Below, one piece after another: positions 43,474 to 55,696 of a stretch of DNA of 64,000 nt. Position numbers and translations under genes: made by a program. The notes beneath the pieces were generated by a model that saw only the letters and a list, made by a program, of their open reading frames with translations, ran no database searches and had not been told where the DNA came from. The stretch is from Ancylostoma caninum (Eukaryota > Nematoda > Chromadorea > Rhabditida > Ancylostomatidae), in contig JBAJFG010000472.1 of the NCBI GenBank assembly GCA_037903475.1, positions 682,001-746,000 of the forward strand, written 5' to 3'. Numbering within the stretch: the first letter of the stretch is position 1; each line of letters opens with the position of its first letter.

Positions 43474-44162
43474 CAGTCGGGTCCGGCAGCCACTGCAAAT
43501 GGGCGCCGGCGGGCGTCGGCCGCTGCCACCCTCCGGCGCCCCGGTATTAATGAGCTATAAATCACTCGAGCTTGGGAGAAAGCGAAGAAAAATACAATTT
43601 TAGTCCATAGTAGACAGAGTGTAGTGGATATGTTGAGGCTATAAAGCAGGGGACCATTCTCACAACTTTCACGTTTTTTCATTTTTGTGATTTTCATGGG
43701 GAAAGATTTCTGAATACACAATAAGCGAAGCCAACTCTTCCATTTTCTGCTATAGTACACTGCTTCGCGAATACAAAAATGGCCGTTATTCTTCTGTAGA
43801 TGGACACAGTACTTCAGTTATCCCATCTGAATAATAAAGCTCATCCAATTCGGGATCCTCAGAAATAATTGAAATCCGTATAAATTGTTCCATATCCATT
43901 GCGAAGTAGTTCTACCGCTGTCATTTATCTTTCGTGGAGCAGTCGTTTACGGCGGAGTTACTCTCTCCCGGTTTCCCTCAACTTTGAAAAAGTGGTTTTT
44001 CACTATTACTTACACTATTACTATTACTTACACTTACACTTATCGTAGTTTATCTTCGAAATTAATGCAAAACGTTGCCGGATGCCTTCCTGGACTACCC
44101 GAAGGAGATCACGGGGGACGTTCCAAGCAGTGAACCCCAAACACTGCGATACTTAACTCTGG

Positions 44163-44235
44163 ATCTCCAACGGAGTGGAACCAGCGATAGGGACAGATTG
44201 CAATCTGCCACTCAAAGCACTGAGCCATCCGGGCT
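44163..44235 (-). repeat. tRNA-like module 2 (SINE-like)
   Basis: On the minus strand GCCCGGATGGCTCAGTGC resembles a tRNA 5' half with A box, and about 45 bases later GCTGGTTCCACTCC resembles a B box. Box sequence is poor, so it is a tRNA-derived relic rather than a tRNA gene. Confidence 0.4.
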
Positions 44236-44302
44236 ACTTTTTATGTTGGAGTTTGTTAGATAACTGCAGCAGTCGTAGGCAGCATACTATATGTATTTGC
44301 AA

Positions 44303-44382
44303 AACGGGGGCACAGGGCAAGACTCGATCCCCTGACCACCACAACGCCGATCATTCGCTCAACCCACTGAGCTATGCGCGCA
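44303..44382 (-). repeat. tRNA-like module 1 (SINE-like)
   Basis: On the minus strand GCGCGCATAGCTCAGTGGG has a consensus A box (TAGCTCAGTGG), and GGATCGAGTCTTGCC is close to a B box (GGTTCGANTCC). The arms do not form a full cloverleaf with a matched acceptor stem (GCGCGCA against TGCCCCC). This is the layout of a tRNA-derived SINE head. Confidence 0.5.
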
Positions 44383-44690
44383 CGAGATGCAACATAAAAA
44401 TAGTGTCCAATCTTACTTACATTTACACTTATCGTAGTTTATGTTAGAAATTTAGGTGAAAAGGGAGTTGGCTGGGGCCACCCCTGTGAAGCCTAAGCCT
44501 AAGCCTTAAACCCATTCTTAAGCATAGGGTTATGCTTATCTACCCTGTCTACTACGGACTAAAATTGTATTTTTCTTCGCTTTCTCCTAAGCTCGAGTGA
44601 TTTATAGCTCATTAATACCGGGGCGCCGGAGGGTGGAGGCGGCCGACATCCGCCGGCGCCCATTTGCAGTGGCTGCCGGACCGGACTGTA

Positions 44691-46272
44691 TTTCAATGGA
44701 CTGGGAAGCTTTGAGTCCCATCTTTGGGGCTAAGTACTAAGGCCTAAAGGTGCGCACTTATCCGAACAGAGAGAATTTTTAAAGTCTCTTTTCAGTGGTA
44801 TACATCATTGGTCGCAGGTAAGCGAATCGTTCATGCATGGAGAAGCGGGGCGTGGTCTCTTCCGGATAAACATCTGTACTGCTGGATAAATCGCTGCACC
44901 ACTGGAAACCTGCTACTTGTCGGATAAATAGAGAGCAGATAATTCACTGCGCCCCGGAAAACCGGAATACTTCACTCTTACGCCAAAAAAAACCAGGAAG
45001 ATCATTCTCGTGTAAGAAGAAGTGGCTAAACAATTTGACTAAATATTAAAATATTGTGATGTTGCTTCACTACCAATATAAAAAACATATTCATTGTTTT
45101 AGAGGTCTTATTTGCATTTTTTTCACCAAAATTTAAAAAGAGACATATGAAAAGATACAAGTACAAGGGATGAAAATAAAGATAAAGGTAAACTATAAAT
45201 CCAAAATAAAGCGGAGGAAATATTTGAGGGATAAAGAAAAGAAAGTAAGATAAGGAATAACATAACCCTAAACACTCACATCGCTTTGGATACGTTGCTC
45301 ATACAAGCTACCTACTCGTGTTTTCCCTATGATTAGCATTTTTGACTAAATCCACAGCTGTGGCCGCTTGAAAGCCTGCCGTCGTCCAGCGATTTCCATC
45401 GAATTCTCGCTGCTATAACTCGAACAATTTTCTGTTTTATTGGTTCATATGTGGCTGAGGTGCCGAGAATGTGGGGCTCGCCATTTCATACGATGCCGAA
45501 GGCATTATCTCGGCCATTCTCTGCGCTCTCTGTGTAATTTCTGGAACTCTGAATAAAAGTAGATTTCTCTCGGAGATTATCTCATTATCACATTGACGGC
45601 AAAATAGAGCTTCTTTCTTTCACAGAAAAAAATCTCGTATAAGAGAGAGAGAGAGCAGATGCGCATTACTAAAAAATGGGAAAGCTCTGGAAATAGGCCC
45701 TTGACTCTGAATCTTGAACGATCAAAGTTTAGAAGATCTCGACCGTGGCCTTAACATGATTTCAAGAATGAATCGTTTTCTCTCTCTTCTCTTCTTTCTT
45801 CACTTCTTATTCTATTTCGCACTGAGATCTTAGCCATCCTCCACTGGGCCTTTAGAACTCCGAATTCACGCAAAAATCACCCACCAAGTAAATTCATTAC
45901 AGCGTTTCTTCCATATTTTTGAGAGATTTCTGTATTTTAAAGACAAAACTGTAGGCGAGCTACTGCTAGTATCGGTGGGTTTCTGAGTCTTTTCCTTTCT
46001 GCTACCACTCCTGTTGTTCCGTCCTTTTTGATCCTTTTTGGCCTGGCGCTCATTTTTTCGTTAATTGTACTATGTTTCCATATGATAAGTGAATAAATGA
46101 ATAAGTGAATAACTAAATAAGCAAATAAATAGGTAAATACGTAAACATTCGTGGCGTCAACAATATTCGTAAGGCAGTCAAAAATGATTCTATGCGAGTT
46201 AGATCAGAAAAGCAACAACTTATTTCTCTATCGAGCTGATTTGGCACGAAAGCACCATTCCTCACTGTCAGC
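44691..46272. other. No supported gene
   Basis: AT-rich sequence with AATAAATAAGTGAATAA-like tracts near 46090-46140 and a GAGAGAGAGAG run near 45645. No coding or RNA feature is supported. Confidence 0.5.
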
Positions 46273-47727
46273 TATAGCGTTGCTCGAATTAAATTCGAAT
46301 AAATTTATTTAACTCACCAAGTAATTTTGGAGCAAGTCCGAAACGTTTGAGTGATCCAAAAACAAAAAGCTCTATAGCCCTTTTTTACATTTCTCTAAGG
46401 CTGCAAGGTTCACCCTTCTCCCAATATTCCAATTTCTGACTTACTCGAAATCGAATATTCGAATATCGAGTGTATCCACTACATTATTTGGTCAACACAT
46501 TACTATCAGCTACATGCAAAAATTGATAGGGCCATTGAACATTCCGTCGTATAACCCGTGAAAACGAAGTTACATAAATTTCCCTGCGAATCTATTGGGA
46601 CGAAAACGTAGAAATTCTCTAGCAATCATTGTAGTGCATTTCACCTACATACGACAGGTGCGGGACACATTCCGTACACAAACGTGTGCAAGCCGGAAAC
46701 GTTTTCAGTTTTTTGGGAACCTCTACTAAAATGCCGCAGTTATGCTTCCGTTTGCACAACCTTTTGAACACACGTTTTGAGTTTACTAGTTGCTTGATGT
46801 TAAAACTGGCTTGGCAAGCTGATTGAAATGTAGGCTTAGAACTCATTGTACATCAATATATTAGACAATCTGCCTTTAAGATTCAAGAAAGAACATTTCG
46901 CGCGTAGGTGTCTTGCAAAAAGCGCGCTTCACCCGAATAAAACTTGCGAAAAATCAACAAAATCAATAAATCAATAACAACTCCGTGCAAAGTAGCCGTC
47001 AGATTCGTGATCAGCGCGGTGAAAGACCCCAATATGCCCATTTCGATCCGGATTGGAGCTAAACTGAGGAAAATCAATAAAATCGATCGATAAATCGATA
47101 TTCGGATCGATGCTATCCGGCGAACAGTATCCTAGGCCCTCTGCCCTACTCGGATGGTGTCCCATGCTTCCAAGCCCCCTTCTTCGCCACTTTGCTTGCA
47201 GATGCATTCTTATCGTTTGAATTTGCGCCCACGCGCGCCGTCCAGACTTTTGAAAAAAGTGTTTCTATGCTTTATATATAGATTTGTTACTGAGAAAAAA
47301 AGGATTCCTCCATTCTTTGTTCGAAAAAAAGCTTAGAAAATTATAGTGGTATGAGTTGCTTCTACAGGCCCTCCTAGTCGACCATATCTGTACAGGATTT
47401 ATGGAAATTTCCGACTCTGAATTCCTTGGAAGAACTTTCACTAACAGCTGTATCACGGTTGAGCTTGAACGAGCTAATTGATCTTCAACGGCTCAGAACG
47501 GTTTTTACTAGAGTGTTGACCGAATAATGTATTAGATGTATTCGATATTCGGACATTCGATTTCGAATAAGTCGGAAATTGGAATTTTGGAAGAGGGGTG
47601 AGCCTTGCAGCCTTAGAGTAAGAAGAGCTATAGAGCTTTTTGTTTTTGGGCCATTCAAATTTTTCGTACGCGCTCTAAAATTATTTGGTGAATTAAATAA
47701 ATCTATTTTTATTGAAGCAACACTATA
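46273..47727. mobile_element. Transposon-like element with about 220-bp inverted repeats
   Basis: Left-arm blocks (TATAGCGTTGCTCGAATTAA, CAAAAACAAAAAGCTCTATAG, TAAGGCTGCAAGGTTCACCC and TCGAAATCGAATATTCGAAT) recur inverted at 47508-47727 in the same order. TA lies at both ends. The interior (46880-47160) includes an AAATCAATAAAATCGATCG block shared with the element at 50531-51519. One minus-strand frame (46846-46619) is cysteine-rich but unrecognised. A partial terminus of the same family is at 63815-63905. Confidence 0.7.
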
Positions 47728-47836
47728 ATTGGAAAACGATGACACTATGATTGAAAAACAGGCTTAGCGTTTCGTTTGTGTGATTCTGTAGAGATTTGAC
47801 TGGATAGTTAGCTTATCGAGTCGCCCATTTCAGGCT

Positions 47837-47867
47837 CTGAAGACGGCGATTCGCCGAAACGTGAGTC
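47837..47867 (+). ncRNA. Hammerhead ribozyme-like core, solo Penelope LTR relic
   Basis: CTGAAGA (47837-47843), stem II CGGCG-ATT-CGCCG, GAAAC and GTGAGTC reproduce the core found at 22477-22508 with compensatory stem changes, and the preceding CAGGCT is also shared. No Penelope coding sequence is nearby. Confidence 0.55.
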
Positions 47868-47934
47868 AGAATAAACTAGTTGCTAACCTCGCTTGAAGCT
47901 CACAAAATCAACTAAATTATGGAACAACGCTATA

Positions 47935-49196
47935 GTTTTCACAAACGATTGATTTGCGAATTACCCACGAAAATGTGAACAAAACTGACTAGGTTTGGTA
48001 GACAATACCTGGTTCAAAAAGTCAAAACATTCAAGAAGCTGCTGTGCAATCAGGATACTGCCACAAGCAGATTCTGCGGTGTAATGACGAAGAATTCATT
48101 CACCAAAGGTGTAAGGCATGAGACAAATGTCAACCATATGTATGTACATTCTGCAGACCTTTGCCCACCTACTCAGCGCCTTCCCTGCATATTCCATAGT
48201 GCTCTGTACCTCCAGTTGTGGAACTCAGAGAAGTGAGCGTTTGAGATCATCAGCACCATTTCCGGCGATTATTTTCTTTGTCTTTGGTGCTACACGCTCT
48301 TGAGCCGCTCTTTCTTTTTCCCTGAGAAATTTTCCTATGCTCTGGCAAACTCGTGAAATTTCCTGAGGTTTCAGTGGCCCTGTTCAATCAGAATGAGCTA
48401 ATCCTTGTCCAATCACAGTGAAACACAAGGTTCTCGAGAGCATCTGCTGTTTAATATTATAAAAGCGATCTCTACAATGAATTCTAGTCGTGGTAGGAGC
48501 GAAAGTGGGGTCTCCACAAAAAAAAAGTGTCTGGTCGGACATCTGTAACTTTTCAGATTATACAAGCAATACTTGGGGTTGAGGGTTTTGTCCTCCTAGA
48601 TTTCAGTTTCACAAGAACAACGTCTCCAATTCTTCCGTTAAAAAAACCCCTGCAAGGATTTCGAACAGACTCCTTCCTAACAGAATAACTTTGTTGCAGC
48701 TGTACACCTGCACTTCTCTGCTATTCCCCAACTGAGCTCTGAAAAAAGCCCAATTGCATCTGGACAAGCACTTCCGGAAATTAAACAAGTTTTCGTGCAA
48801 ACCTGAACAAATCCACCGCTTTCCATAAAGGTCCTGCTTCCACGAATGCAATCGCTTTTGGCAGAGGAGCGGGCCTAGGCAGTGTAACGATGAACGATGA
48901 ACGTTATCTGACAGCTAACTCCCACCTTACGGGGAATTCCGGGAGACGTAATGTAGGCTTCATTAGCCCGAACATGGTTCTCTAAGTGCGGTGCTTGAAA
49001 ACTATGACGAAAAGGGACTATACTTGCAGATAAACTCGCAGTTCGAAGTCGAACTGTGAGCTCACTGTCACGCTGAAGTTGCTGCCAGTATGAAACGACG
49101 AGGATACGGGGAGCGAAAGAGTGTGCGGCGCACGAGACGCAGAACGGCAGCCTCGTCGTTTCGCGAAAAACCCCTTCATGGGACTTTTTGCTCATG
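47935..49196. other. No supported gene
   Basis: Several open frames on the minus strand between 48609 and 49195 have no recognised motif or splice context. Confidence 0.4.
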
Positions 49197-49204
49197 GTTC
49201 GGGC

Positions 49205-49411
49205 CAGGGATAAGCGGAAGTACTACATGAGACCGGACGTCGGAAGTTGGGGGAAGTTCGAAATCTTGCGAAATTTGGAGCGATGAATACAGCACGTCTG
49301 AATTGGCGTCACCCAATGGCTGCCAATCGTCCAGAAATCTAGAAGTCAGGAGCTTGAGGCAAGAATTCAGGAACTTCCGACTTCCGGAAACCGAAATTCC
49401 GCTCATCTCTG
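49205..49411. mobile_element. hAT MITE with 8-bp duplication
   Basis: The 207-bp element has inverted ends CAG(G/A)GAT(A/G)AGCGGAA and is flanked by GTTCGGGC at 49197-49204 and 49412-49419. The interior is built on GGAAGTTCG and GAACTTCCG repeats, resembling the tract in the T gene introns (1855-2060, 12355-12520 and 30455-30660). Confidence 0.85.
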
Positions 49412-49419
49412 GTTCGGGC

Positions 49420-50530
49420 TCATCGTTGTAGTCAATCGAGTGTGCACTGACTCCTTTTCGGTGATGTCGCATTTCCGGGCACACCTAACTGGTCGATGTT
49501 CCACTATCTCGATCACCATGATCTACAGCTGGAGATCATCGACGACTCTGATTTCCTGGTGGCTGATTTTGACAGCTGAGCCCTACACCTTCCCAGATGG
49601 AATCCTACATATTCTATGAGCGCGGAATCACACTTTTGAGCTGAAGACATCAATGTTAGATTATGCGGGAAGAGATTCACTGGCCGCTTGTGTTATAATG
49701 GTCACATACGTTCCGTTAGCACTGGAATCTATGGTTCAGGGGGATGTCAGCATACTTCGAGGACAGGGAGTGTTCCATGTGTGAAGGTTCGAAACATCTA
49801 AGGGTCGGAAGGTTCTGCAAAAGCCTCATCATTCAAAGACCACAGTTGTCAGTTAGCTCCTAACTAGTTCATGGTTGCATGAGAGCTGACAGTTCACCGC
49901 GACCTTGTGCTCATCGTTTCGTCGTCGTTCTACAAGGTTTACTACTACCCCAGATCTCAGCAAGAGGTGCCGCGAGCTGAAATCAGAACGAAGCCTCTTT
50001 GAAATCTTAAGATTTGACGTAGCTCTGAATTTCGACATTCATGACCGCGCTATAGCAGAGAACATATAAATCATGAATACTATCTCACGAAAAATTACAC
50101 AATATAGACCATCTCAACAAAACAAAGTGATATATACAAATACACTGGCGCAAAGTCATTCCGATGAGGACGCAAGCAATTCATCTCTAAAGATACGCAT
50201 CTCAAAGTTTTGTCAGTTTATGCCTCGAGACCTGAGATCTATCCATTAAGGCTACGTGGCTGAGACAAAATGTTGTTGAAATGCATCAACTTAGTGCTAT
50301 GTACACACCAAATAGTAGATGTGGACTTGTTCTAATTTGTTTTCTCTCACTTTCATTCCTTCCTATACCTAATTAGATTTTTCTCGTCCTTGTTCCTCTC
50401 ACCTAATGGGATGTATTCTCTCCCGTATTCGCTCTAGGTACGGCTGTATCTTTCCAATGGTTCTTTTTGTGTCTTCTGAATTTTTCAACTATTTTCACTT
50501 TTCGATCCTTATTCTTTAATTTATTTGGTT
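49420..50530. other. No supported gene
   Basis: Short open frames only. No repeat or RNA gene identified. Confidence 0.4.
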
Positions 50531-51519
50531 ACTAGCTGCCGTACCCGGCTTCGCTCGGGTATCTTACTACCATGGCTTTATCATACTGCTGAGGCCAATT
50601 ACGACCACCGATAAATTCATTGAAACATTAAAATCTCCATAACTCTGGTGATCAGCATGTTAGCGAAGCCCAAGTGAGCCTTGCACATCGACTTGTGAGC
50701 GAGAAGTTGGCAAAGCTATTTTGGTGATATGGAATCGATGTATTCGTGTAAAGTGGTTGTGATATTCATATTCAGCGTATCGAGGAACCCCAGGAGACAT
50801 GTCTTCACCGCTCCATTGGGCAAAAGAGCAAAAATCAATAAAATCGATAAATCTATATTTTGTGCAGGATGTGTCATATGTCATATGCGTGTTCAGCGTA
50901 TTGAGAAACACCAGTACACATGTCCTTGCCTGTCCCCGAGCGAAAATGAAAAAAATCGATAAAATCAATAAGTCAATATTTCGTGCAAGATGGTTGTCAT
51001 ATTCGTATTCAGCGTATTGAGGAACCCCAGGGGATATGTCTTCACCGCCCCTTTCGGCGGAAGAGCCAAAAATCGATAAAATCGATAAACCGATATTTCA
51101 TGCGAAATGGTTGTCATATTCGTACTCAGCGTATTGAGAAACCCCAGAAGACATGTCTTTGTCCGTCTCCGAGCGAAAATGGGAAAAATCTATATAATCA
51201 ATAAATCAATATTTCGTGCAAAATGGTTGTCATATTCGTATTCAGCGTATTGAGGAACCCCAGAAGACATGTCCTCACCGACCTCTGGCCAAAAATAACG
51301 AAAAATCAATAAAATTGATATAATCGATCAATCAATCGATAATCCCTGGTGCAAAGTAGCCTATGACCTCCGCCGTCCCCTGTAGGGGCAGCCTGCAAAA
51401 TTTCGTCCGGATCGGTTCAACCTCCGCGATTTCTATTCCGAACATACAAACATACAAACATACAAACAAACACACAAACACACACACACACAAACTTTGA
51501 CTTTTATATATACAGATTA
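50531..51519. repeat. Dispersed element with internal 117-bp tandem array
   Basis: It starts ACTAGCTGCCGTACCCGG then CTTCGCTCGGGTA, and ends GATTTCTATTCCGAACATAC, a CA-rich run (about 51440-51494) and ACTTTTATATATACAGATTA. The same head and tail style occurs in nonautonomous repeats of many invertebrates. Between them are about five tandem units (next entry). No coding sequence. Confidence 0.6.
50725..51330. repeat. 116-121 bp tandem units, five copies
   Basis: CAGCGTATTGAGGAACCCCA recurs at 50775, 50896, 51012, 51129 and 51245, each followed by ACATGTCTTCACCG and AAAATCAATAAAATCGATAAA. Units alternate slightly in length. Confidence 0.85.
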
Positions 51520-52062
51520 GCAAATGTATTTTTTGTAAAAAAATAAAAAAGAACATAGAGCAACTCGTGGGAATCTTGCTTACCAGTTGTAGGATTCATA
51601 AAGGTTCGTGGATAAGTCCTATGCATCTTGATTGGACGCGTTTCCTGGCACGAAATGGGAAAGATTTAGCTAGTTCATGCTAAGAGGAGTTAATTGCACG
51701 AAATTTGTCTATTTTTCCCCAAAAACTAGTCCATTTTATAGGAGCAGATGGGTTTTCCGAGAAGATTCATGAATCCTGGTACAAAAACACTCCTTAATCG
51801 GAATGTCCGTATCGAACTTTGATCTGACCATAACTTCGAAAATTTTACTGGAAATTATCCTCACATTTCAATCTCCGAGCAGTTTTTCGTTGTAGGACTC
51901 CCTAGCTGCTGAAGTAGTCTGGATGACGTTGAGTTTGCCTGCGGTAGCGACAAACTCAACCAGCTGTCGGCAATAAAACGCCATGTAATCGCCTATTCGC
52001 CTATTCGCTATCAAAACTTTTGCTGTTGTTTTCGTTACGCTTCACTTTAGTGCTTTATGTTC

Positions 52063-52084
52063 GGGGGGGGGGGGGGGGGGGGGG
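52063..52084. repeat. 22-base G run
   Basis: Uninterrupted guanines, followed by TGAAAGGGTGAAAAAAG. The true length is probably variable or uncertain in the assembly. Confidence 0.9.
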
Positions 52085-55000
52085 TGAAAGGGTGAAAAAA
52101 GTGTGGAAAAGTGCGATTCCGACTTGTTATCCCGTGAGCTCTTGATTTCTCTCGCATTTCAAGTATCCGTGCTGCAGTTTTCAAGCAGATTCTGCAGGAT
52201 GATCCTGAGCATATTTGCTACTTTTGCCTTTAATGCTTCAAACATATTTACGTTTTCCCTTGGCTTGCCATTTCTGATTTTCATTCTACTATATTCAGGT
52301 TTAGCCTCTAGGTAAAATAAACTTTCAGGTAAATCTGGTTAATTCATTCTCCAGATGTTTTGCGTCCAGCGCACCATGTAATTAACAAAGAAAGTCGAGA
52401 AATTACATAATTTTGTTTCAAAAGACGATGTATAGCTAGTTTTTACCCGGGTTCCTTTTCCAGTCACTAGAAAGCCCCTGTCGTCATGTGGAAGGCCTTA
52501 AATATCCAGACAACAGGCTGTTAACTATTCTCAGCATCTGCGGTTCTACGGATGCTTCGGACGACCTGTTGTAATTCATGCATAGAGCATCAAATGGAAC
52601 TTCAAGATTGCAGGATTTTTCTATTCCCGAGAAAAATGTGCCCCACAAAAATGGGCGCGGCCGGCCAAAATATTTTGACACGTTCTTCGAAGATATCAAT
52701 CAGTCAGAAGGGAAGTTTGATTTTCTATTAATTTCTTAATTTATACATGTCCTAGGTTTTAACATAAATTTATTCCACTCAATTTTCGGCGCCTTTTCAG
52801 CCTAAGGTACCGTTTCTTTGTTTTTATCACTCGCGTGGGGGTATCTGAATAATTTATTTAAAATCTTCGCAGCTAAGTTCAAAACTTTCCACAAAATGTA
52901 TGAAATTTTAATGCAAACTTGCAATCAGAACAAGCGATGTAATTTTAATGAATGTACACAAATACGAAGCCGCATAGCCAACCACGCATAACTTGTTCTT
53001 AGTTCATTTCATTCAATTAGATGTGGGCGGAGCATTCATGGCGTCGTGCGCTGCTTCTCATCCACTTGCCGCGTAGGATAACGAACGTAGAAGTTTATGT
53101 TTTCATAAGTTACTTTGTTTTTGATAGATCAGGCAAAGGTTTCAGTTATGATCTGTATGGACCATGGTGTTTTCTAAGCACCACCCCCGTCCAAATAATT
53201 GAAACGAACCATGCTGGACGGTTTTGTGCACCTGCAGGCCTTACTAATAATTGAAACCCTTTTTTTACTCGTCGACAATTCTCACGGTCTGATGCTGCTT
53301 AGCCTAAGTTCCTTCCAAAAAAACATAATGGTTTCCGATTTCCTGTGCATCGAGCAACCGTTTGCAACCCCTCACTTTCCGCAAACTCAGCGGTAGGGTT
53401 CATACTTTATCTCATCGTTCTGGTATCTGAGTGAAAAGTGTACTCATGCATTAATCATATTCATTATTACATTATCATCAATTTTCAGAAGATATATGGT
53501 TAGTTTTACAGAGATTGAGTGCTAGTTAAGGATGGTACCACATTTTAACGAGCTAAGCCGCGCCCATGCGGCGGAAGCCACGCCCACTCTACGATATTCC
53601 TTGGCCATTTGAAAATTACGTTCTTGTTTATGTAGCGAACCATTTTGTTCCATATTTTCTAACTTTAAAGAGAAGACCACCAAAGAAAAAAGAATGAAAA
53701 AGAGAAGAAGACAAAGTCTTGTTTTCGTGCTGTAAGCCGTATCTGGAAATACCTGGTAAGGGCGATGCCACCGAGCTCTGCGATTGGCCAGTTGCGTGAG
53801 GTGACCAATGGCAAAATTTGACCGCGCCCCCTCCCCATCCCGAGTATAACGCACCACACGCTGGTTTTCGCTATTAACAGAACAGAAATTGGTCGAATAC
53901 ATCTAAAAAGGTCATGTCTTGCTATATCTTTGGTCTTGCTATACAACCAATGGTGATCAATCCTTTCTTCGAGAAATTTTCTATGACCTATCTCAAATCC
54001 ATAACCATTGTCTGAATCCAGGACATCAAGCCGTCTAGGTTCCTTTTAGAAACCCCGTCCACTGCAAAAATCTGCCACATCCTGCTCTCAAATTTTGACC
54101 CACTCGATTTGAAGTCCCTAACATCCACATGACCTTATCATCCACTGAAATTCCACTTTTTAGTCAATTTAAATGCACCCTTCTCAAAATTCCCGCGTGT
54201 TCAGATTTTAAATTTGGCGCGCTGAGTATCGACAGTGCATTTGGAGTCGACGCGCTGGATGACCCCGATTTCCAGGACACAATGAGTCAATCTTTTATAT
54301 GTACTTAATGAGATGGCACTAATAATAGTTCAATAATAAAAATTGCAAAATTCTGCGCGTCAGTTTTGTAACTACCTTTTTTTGAATTCTTTAATCAACT
54401 GTAATTTTCCATGTAATTAAATTAACCACTATGACCGCGTGCTATTCGTAAAATTCTTATCCGTTTCAATAAATCCGACCGAGGGGAAAAATCGTCGTGG
54501 GACCCGTCTTCCTCTCTAATTCTACTCTGGTTTATATAGTATGCGGTTCGATCAACACTTCCCGATAAAAAGCCTGTTGTGTAAATAAACGCATAGTAAA
54601 TTCCAGTTAGTTATATTTCTATTTTTTCTGAATAATGACGTAAAACCTGCGCTCCCGAAGTCCCCGTTCTGTGGAAAAATTCCACCCAAAAATTCAAATC
54701 TGTGTGGCTTCCGGCGACTTGTGTTCCCCTGACGTTGATTGGCTATTTTCGCCGTGACGTATCTCGTTCTTTCCTGGTTCTTCCAAAAGACCGCACAAGC
54801 GGTGCAGCTGCCCGCGGCTCCATTCACCATTGTTGCCGTTCAGCATGCACGAGTGGATTCCTTTTGAAAATGCGACTCTTGGACGAGGGGTAACTCGTCC
54901 ACGAAGCGCCGCTCGTGGGCTGATTAGGAGACGGTTTGGATGTTATAATGGATGAATTGTGAGCAAATTCAAGGTCAACTTAGAGAATCTGAGGCCTGTC

Positions 55001-55466
55001 ACAGGAAAACTACTTCAATTGAGTCTTCCGAGTACGAGATGTGGGGTCTGGACTCCCGACCGAGATAATGCTCCCTTCTAAATACTTTTTTCCCGATTTT
55101 CTTTAATCAATTATAGCCATTTTGAACATTTTTAAAACTGTTATCCATTCATTTATGGAAAGTACGTAAATTTTTGTGAATAGTAGAGCAAAATTCTGTT
55201 TTTTTTTATGAATCGTATTTTTACGATTTTCTAATCGCTTCAAACACTTCAATCATTTGTAGTAATGTGTCCATAGTGATAAATACATCAAAATAAGGTT
55301 CATAGTTTGAAATTTACACAGTGAACGTAAAGAATTTATCATCGATTTACAATGAGTTGGAGAAAAAGCTATACTGGATAAGTTAGTTTATTTTGCTTCT
55401 GATCAAATAATATATGCGCACGCTATGTTGGTGAACCATTTTTGCATCACAGGATACCGTCCATTT
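52085..55466. other. No supported gene
   Basis: Open frames on both strands are short. CGCCCA-type motifs occur near 52655, 53027, 53563, 53580 and 53824. I find no exon set, RNA gene or terminal repeats. Confidence 0.4.
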
Positions 55467-55505
55467 GGTCTGCCGCGCCGCATCACGTACGCAGCGCTGT
55501 AAACC
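55467..55505. repeat. GC-rich palindrome, copy 3
   Basis: The left arm GGTCTGCCGCGCCGCATC is intact; the right arm GCAGCGCTGTAAACC is degraded. Confidence 0.5.
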
Positions 55506-55658
55506 AACTGAGCGCTATGGCGTCTGGCGCCAATGTTGATGTTTCCCTATGCTTTCCTTCGTTTTTCTTCGTGTCTCTTTTTCCATTCCGAAATGCTTGA
55601 GTCAACATGACACTACAGAAGCAAAACAACTGGCAACGCTCAACAACAATACCTAAGT

Positions 55659-55696
55659 GGTCTGCCGCGCCGCGTAGGGCTGCGGCGAAGCAGACC
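55659..55696. repeat. GC-rich palindrome, copy 4 (best)
   Basis: GGTCTGCCGCGCCGCGTAGG then GCTGCGGCGAAGCAGACC form a hairpin with about 15 paired bases. Copy 3 lies 190 bp away in the same orientation. Confidence 0.65.

Larger units (their letters stand above)
43474..44688. mobile_element. DNA transposon with about 145-bp inverted repeats and TA target site
   Basis: The left end CAGTCGGGTCCGGCAGCCAC and the right end, in reverse CAGTCCGGTCCGGCAGCCAC, are flanked by TA on both sides (43472-43473 and 44689-44690). The arms stay nearly identical for about 145 bases, to the block TAGTCCATAGTAGACAG. No transposase is recognisable. The interior carries two tRNA-like modules and duplicated ACACTTATCGTAGTTTAT (44028 and 44418), so a SINE-like unit may have inserted. 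Confidence 0.75.

Noticed and set aside
44303..44382. Functional tRNA gene on the minus strand
   Set aside because: A and B boxes are present, but the acceptor stem does not pair and no complete cloverleaf forms. It fits a tRNA-derived SINE.
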